This document shows positions 41,530 to 44,883 of a stretch of DNA of 44,883 bases, one piece after another. The notes below the pieces were generated by a model. That model saw only the letters and a program-made list of their open reading frames with translations. It did not search any database and was not told where the DNA came from. A program made the translations under genes and the position numbers. Positions within the stretch are counted from its first letter, which is position 1, and each line of letters opens with the position of its first letter. This DNA is from Terriglobales bacterium (GTDB taxonomy: Bacteria; Acidobacteriota; Terriglobia; Terriglobales; Acidobacteriaceae), in NCBI GenBank assembly GCA_025934735.1, contig JAICWP010000031.1:1-44883 (forward strand), given 5' to 3'.

Positions 41530-43244
41530 TGGGCAGTTGCTGGTGGAGCCGGCAGCCTTTTGAGGCGTTCCACCCAATCCTGCGGCAGTTCGTGCAGCAA
41601 GGCCAGGAAAGCGGCATTGGTCCAGCCGAAGCCAATTACATTGGCCTCGTAGCCGACGGAAACCTTAGTTTCATCCGATCGGGTCACGACGTTGTATTTT
41701 TCGCGGATAGTGCCATCGCGGCGAAAATTCTCATCCACCATGGAGAGGAATTTGTAACTCAGCCGGTTGGCATCCTCATTGAAGCCGTAGCGGCGGAGCC
41801 CTTCGATGGCCAGCAGTTGCGTGGGCGCCCAGCCGTAGGGCAGGTCCCACTGCACACCGGTTTGCTGGTCGCTCATGGCCAGTCCGCCAGGGTGCTCCAA
41901 AATGCGCAAGTTGCGCTCCAAGGCACGCGCCTGCTCGGGGGTGGCCAGCCCGGCCCACAGCGGATAAAACGTGGTGATGTAATGGTAGGTTGAGCGGGCG
42001 CCCTGGCGGAAGTCGTAATCGAAAAACAGGCCGCGCTGCGGGTCCCAGAGATATTTGTCGATAGCTTCCCGCCGGGCCTGGGCGCGCTGGGCCCATTGGC
42101 GGGCTTCCGCGGGCTTACCCAGCAGGGTGGCCATCTGCTCCAGGTCTTTTTCGGTCTTGTATAGAAGACTGTTCAGGCAGACGGGCGCGTAGTACTGAGT
42201 GTCGCCGTCATAAGGGCCGAAGCGGAAGGAAGGATCGAAGCCGGACTCGCGCATGCTGCGGTCGGCCTTGTAGAACTCGGGAGTCAGTTGGAGATCCTTC
42301 ACATGGGTGCAGCCGGCGGATTGCTGGCTGGCAATCTCTTCTCCGGAGCAGACTTCCAGCGAGAACGGGGGACCCGCCTCTGCGGAGGCCGTTTTCTCCA
42401 GCAGAAGGTGACCGGTGGCCGCCGTGGGGTGGACCACGTAATAGCCGGCGACCGCCCGGTAATAGCCGGGATCATTGTGGAGTTCTTCGGGCGCCGGTCC
42501 AGTGCCGAAATCGAAATACCGGGAGAGACCGGTGGAGCCGGCCAAGTGCGGTTCGTGAACCCAGAGTTGATAATCCTTGCCGGCATCCTGATAGGCGCGT
42601 TGCAGCCAGGCTTGATCATTCTTGCCCGCCGCTTTATCGGCGTCATAAACCCCGAGGATCATGGAAGTGAGAAAGGGCGGCTGGGAGCGGCTGAGGTAAT
42701 AGGTTCGGTTGGCGTTGAGCACGCCGCCGTAGTGTTCGATCTCGAAGAAGAAGTTTTCCACCATGTCGCGGGCGAGGTCCACACGCCCATCGCGCAGCAG
42801 GCCGCGAATGATGAAGTAGCTGTCCCAGCCATACATCTCGTTGAAGCGGCCGCCGGGCACCACATAGGGATGATCGAGGAAGAGCAGGCCTTGAGTCTGG
42901 AGGGTGCGCGGATCAATTTCCCCCAGGCCATGCAGGACTTTGGGCAAGTGCTGCACGGAAACGTTGCATTCCTTGGAAAGCGCCGCCAGGCTGGACGGTT
43001 CGGGGAAGTCCGCCGGCAGATACACCACCGAAGAGGTCTTCAGCTTGGGATCGGTCACGCTGGCGCACTGATTCATGGAGCGGGTGAGCGTGTCCCAGGC
43101 GTTGGAAATGTAGTGCAGGATGGGCGCGAGGCCAGGCTCGGGAGCTGCCGGAGAGGGGGCGGGCTGCGGGGAAGTTGCCTGGGAAAGAGCAGGCAGGCTG
43201 AGAGCCAGGACAACGGGAATAAGACGAATCTTGTTTAAGAGCAT
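41526..43244 (-). CDS. Periplasmic trehalase (GH37)
   Basis: Inverting hydrolase that splits trehalose to two glucoses. A signal peptide covers about 1-23 (LIPVVLALSLPALSQA). Both family signatures are present: PGGRFNEMYGWDSYF (130-144) and QWDLPYGWAP (465-474). The catalytic acid is D337 (ESGFDPSFRF) and the base is E533, just before IGFGWTN. The PROSITE-like and catalytic blocks are intact and the length of 572 residues is normal. I chose the ATG giving a clean signal peptide; an ATG 27 codons upstream would add a Cys/Trp-rich extension. Its product and that of the GH130 gene are both exported. Confidence 0.92.
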   Translation of the reverse strand: MLLNKIRLIPVVLALSLPALSQATSPQPAPSPAAPEPGLAPILHYISNAWDTLTRSMNQCASVTDPKLKTSSVVYLPADFPEPSSLAALSKECNVSVQHLPKVLHGLGEIDPRTLQTQGLLFLDHPYVVPGGRFNEMYGWDSYFIIRGLLRDGRVDLARDMVENFFFEIEHYGGVLNANRTYYLSRSQPPFLTSMILGVYDADKAAGKNDQAWLQRAYQDAGKDYQLWVHEPHLAGSTGLSRYFDFGTGPAPEELHNDPGYYRAVAGYYVVHPTAATGHLLLEKTASAEAGPPFSLEVCSGEEIASQQSAGCTHVKDLQLTPEFYKADRSMRESGFDPSFRFGPYDGDTQYYAPVCLNSLLYKTEKDLEQMATLLGKPAEARQWAQRAQARREAIDKYLWDPQRGLFFDYDFRQGARSTYHYITTFYPLWAGLATPEQARALERNLRILEHPGGLAMSDQQTGVQWDLPYGWAPTQLLAIEGLRRYGFNEDANRLSYKFLSMVDENFRRDGTIREKYNVVTRSDETKVSVGYEANVIGFGWTNAAFLALLHELPQDWVERLKRLPAPPATAQ

Positions 43245-43406
43245 AAAGCGGTGCGGCGCTAGCCAGCGCGAAACACGCCAGCTTACACAAGCGGAGTGGA
43301 CCATGCAATGTGGGCAACGATGCAATGTAATGCCGAAGAAGGCGGCGGGAGGGAAGGCTCGGGAGGGCGGTGTCCCGTACGCCCCCCCTCCGGCCCGCAG
43401 AGTGCT

Positions 43407-44514
43407 TTAGAAGAAGCAGGTCATGTTGGGAGCCGAGCCCGCGGCGCCGGGATAGGAATATACGCCCAGGGCCTGTACCATGAGCCGCAGAGTGCTTTGG
43501 CTGGAACAGGGTGCCGCACTTGTATCCCCGTTTTGCCTTCGGGCTGACCACGACCATGGCAACATGGCCGCCTCCGTAAGCGGTGTCGCTGTCGAACGAC
43601 TCGTCAAACACGATGACCAGCAGCCCGCCATTCTGGAAGGTGGAGCTGGCGATCAGCGGGCCGATGTTCTGTTTCAGCCAGTAGTCGGCCTGAGCCAGCG
43701 TGCCATTGTGCGCGTCATCATTAACGTTCGGCACGATGAAGGAATACCGTGGCAGGGCATTGTTGCTCAGGTCGTGCGCGAACTGAGTGAAGGGGACCAG
43801 ATTCATTTTTTCCACACTGCTGTTGCGCACGTCGGAGAAGTAGGACAGCGGATTGTGCCGCTCGACATACGCTCCCGTGTTTCCTCCGGTGTAGCCGGCA
43901 TAAGGCAGGCTTTCAGCATAGGACTTCCAGGTTTTGCCAGCGGTGAGGAGGTGACGAACGATGTTATCGGCAGTGACCGTTCCGGTATAGGAATCATTGT
44001 TGGTGATCATTTGGCCCGCAGTCAGCATGAAGTAGTTGCCGATGGAAGGATGAGTGTTGGCATAGTAGCTGGTGGCCAGGCCGTAGTTCTGCGCCAGGCT
44101 GTTGAGGTAAGGCATGGAGGAGCTGCCGATGACGCTGCTGTAGCTGTGGTTTTCCTCAACTACGACGAACGAATGATTCACTACGGGAACGGCGGCTGTG
44201 CTGCTGCCGACGGTGACAGCCAGGGATGCGCTGCCGTTAGCGCCGGAAGTGTTCCAGGCCTTAACCACAACCTTGTGCGTTCCGGTGCTCATGCTGACTG
44301 CTTGCGTGATGCTGGTGGCGGAAGTGTTTTGCCGGAACACCAGGTTGGAGTCCACGTAAATGTCCCATCCGGTGATGGCGTAGCTGGAAGTGGCCGTGCC
44401 GTAAATGGTGATGGGGGAACTGGACCCCGTAGCCTTCGCGGTCACCGAAATGGATGCCAGACTAGGGGCGACTGCGAGCAGCAGCCACGCTGCGGCTGCA
44501 AATAATGGTTTCAT
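43407..44514 (-). CDS. Phosphoesterase-family (AcpA/phospholipase C-like) protein, frameshifted near the 3' end
   Basis: AGGAGA precedes the ATG. A signal peptide (about 1-20) is followed by an Ig-like domain (about 21-105). The phosphoesterase domain then runs from FVVVEENHSYSSVIG (116-130) through NTHPSIGNYFML (153-164), IVPNVNDDAHNG, LLVIVFDESFDSD and GGGHVAMVVVSPKAK. The original frame then loses family similarity and would read on into the trehalase gene. The expected ending (STLRLMVQALGVYSYPGAAG ... TCFF, then stop) is in the +1 frame, so one extra base, probably in the GG at 43499-43500 of the plus strand, breaks the gene. The active-site region is intact. Either a sequencing/assembly error or a recent inactivation. 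Confidence 0.75.
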
Positions 44515-44739
44515 CAACTGTTCTCCTGGTGAGGGATTCAGGAAGTAGCGTCGCGCGGGCTCGGGCGCAACGGAGCCCTGAGGCAGCCAGGCGCAAGGAC
44601 CGGCAGATGAATCAACCAATAACAGGACTGAGGAGGCAGTCCAATCGGCGGAACCTCTGAATTCTGAAGCGCCAGGATGGGCCTTTTTTAGGGTGACCGC
44701 TAAGGATTTCTTCGTAGCCCAGCGGCATGGAGGACGAAG

Positions 44740-44768
44740 TTGCGAAGTGGCGGGTGGTGAATTAACCT
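44740..44768 (+). promoter_or_regulatory. Putative tRNA promoter
   Basis: TTGCGA (44740-44745), 17-bp spacer, TAACCT (44763-44768). It lies 27 bp before the mature tRNA 5' end. Both hexamers are imperfect but the spacing is ideal. Confidence 0.4.
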
Positions 44769-44794
44769 AAGATTCTTACCGATCGTCCATCTCA

Positions 44795-44882
44795 GCCGGG
44801 ATGGCGGAACTGGCAGACGCAGCGGACTCAAAATCCGCCGGTGCTTAGCACCTTGGGGGTTCAACTCCCCCTCCCGGCACCA
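44795..44882 (+). tRNA. tRNA-Leu (anticodon CAA)
   Basis: The acceptor stem GCCGGGA pairs with TCCCGGC. The anticodon stem GCGGA/TCCGC encloses the loop CTCAAAA, with anticodon CAA reading UUG. A long class II variable arm carries a GGTGC-TTA-GCACC hairpin, the T stem is GGGGG/CCCCC with loop TTCAACT, and CCA is encoded. The long variable arm and A discriminator fit leucine. Confidence 0.95.
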
Positions 44883-44883
44883 G

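Noticed and set aside
42913-43406. C-terminal extension of the phosphoesterase into the trehalase gene
   Set aside because: The sequence after the frameshift is low-complexity, overlaps the trehalase coding region, and the family-like ending is in another frame.

Overview
The window looks like chromosome of a GC-rich, Gram-negative, soil-type Acidobacteriota (class Terriglobia or a relative). This is inferred from gene content, since the window holds no rRNA. The signs are an Oar-like TonB-dependent receptor with an N-terminal carboxypeptidase-regulatory domain, a convergent pair of ASPIC/UnbV (CRTAC-type) beta-propeller proteins, several secreted TPR proteins, a form-II CoxL-type molybdenum hydroxylase, many secreted glycosidases, and short hairpin repeats scattered between genes.

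Left part (1-8.3 kb): a repeat-rich non-coding stretch; an AMIN/Amidase_3 peptidoglycan amidase; a benzoate-CoA-ligase-family acyl-CoA synthetase; a three-gene molybdenum hydroxylase operon in the order S-L-M (read leftward); and the 3' stump of a vanished TonB-dependent receptor. Stress and regulation block (8.3-14.6 kb): MscS channel, PhoU-like protein, DksA/TraR zinc-finger protein, small XRE regulator, adenosine-specific kinase, then a divergent XRE regulator / RNase H pair with a palindrome lying in the RNase H promoter.

Signalling operon (14.6-19.0 kb, leftward): TonB receptor, YfiR-like DUF4154 protein, a CHASE8-type sensor fused in frame to the second half of a receiver plus an HPt domain, and a response regulator with a four-cysteine C-terminal module. 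The sensor protein looks like a hybrid histidine kinase that has lost its HAMP, HisKA and ATPase domains. Envelope pair (19.2-22.9 kb): a membrane-anchored alkaline-phosphatase-superfamily enzyme with Thr at the sulfatase Cys position, divergent from an O-antigen ligase/polymerase carrying a PDZ-like insertion.

Glycan and export region (23-44.5 kb): a secreted GH13 enzyme and a debranching-enzyme-like protein; two convergent CRTAC proteins, one with a Tat-type and one with a Sec-type signal; a long TPR protein; the Oar-like receptor, with a promoter, a CRP-like palindrome and a strong terminator; a secreted cytochrome c / copper monooxygenase (PHM-like) / TPR fusion; another TPR protein; then a leftward group of a frameshifted phosphoesterase, GH37 trehalase and GH130 enzyme. 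Most of these products carry export signals, so this stretch probably serves the periplasm and outer membrane: alpha-glucan and trehalose breakdown, and an unexplained CRTAC/TPR/TonB/copper-enzyme assembly. A tRNA-Leu(CAA) closes the window.

The most notable signals are: (1) a dispersed three-hairpin repeat whose three stems each show compensatory changes between copies; (2) the collapsed hybrid kinase; (3) the heme-copper-TPR monooxygenase beside the CRTAC/TonB genes; (4) the PDZ-like insertion in an O-antigen ligase; (5) the XRE/RNase H palindrome with a nearly leaderless RNase H transcript.
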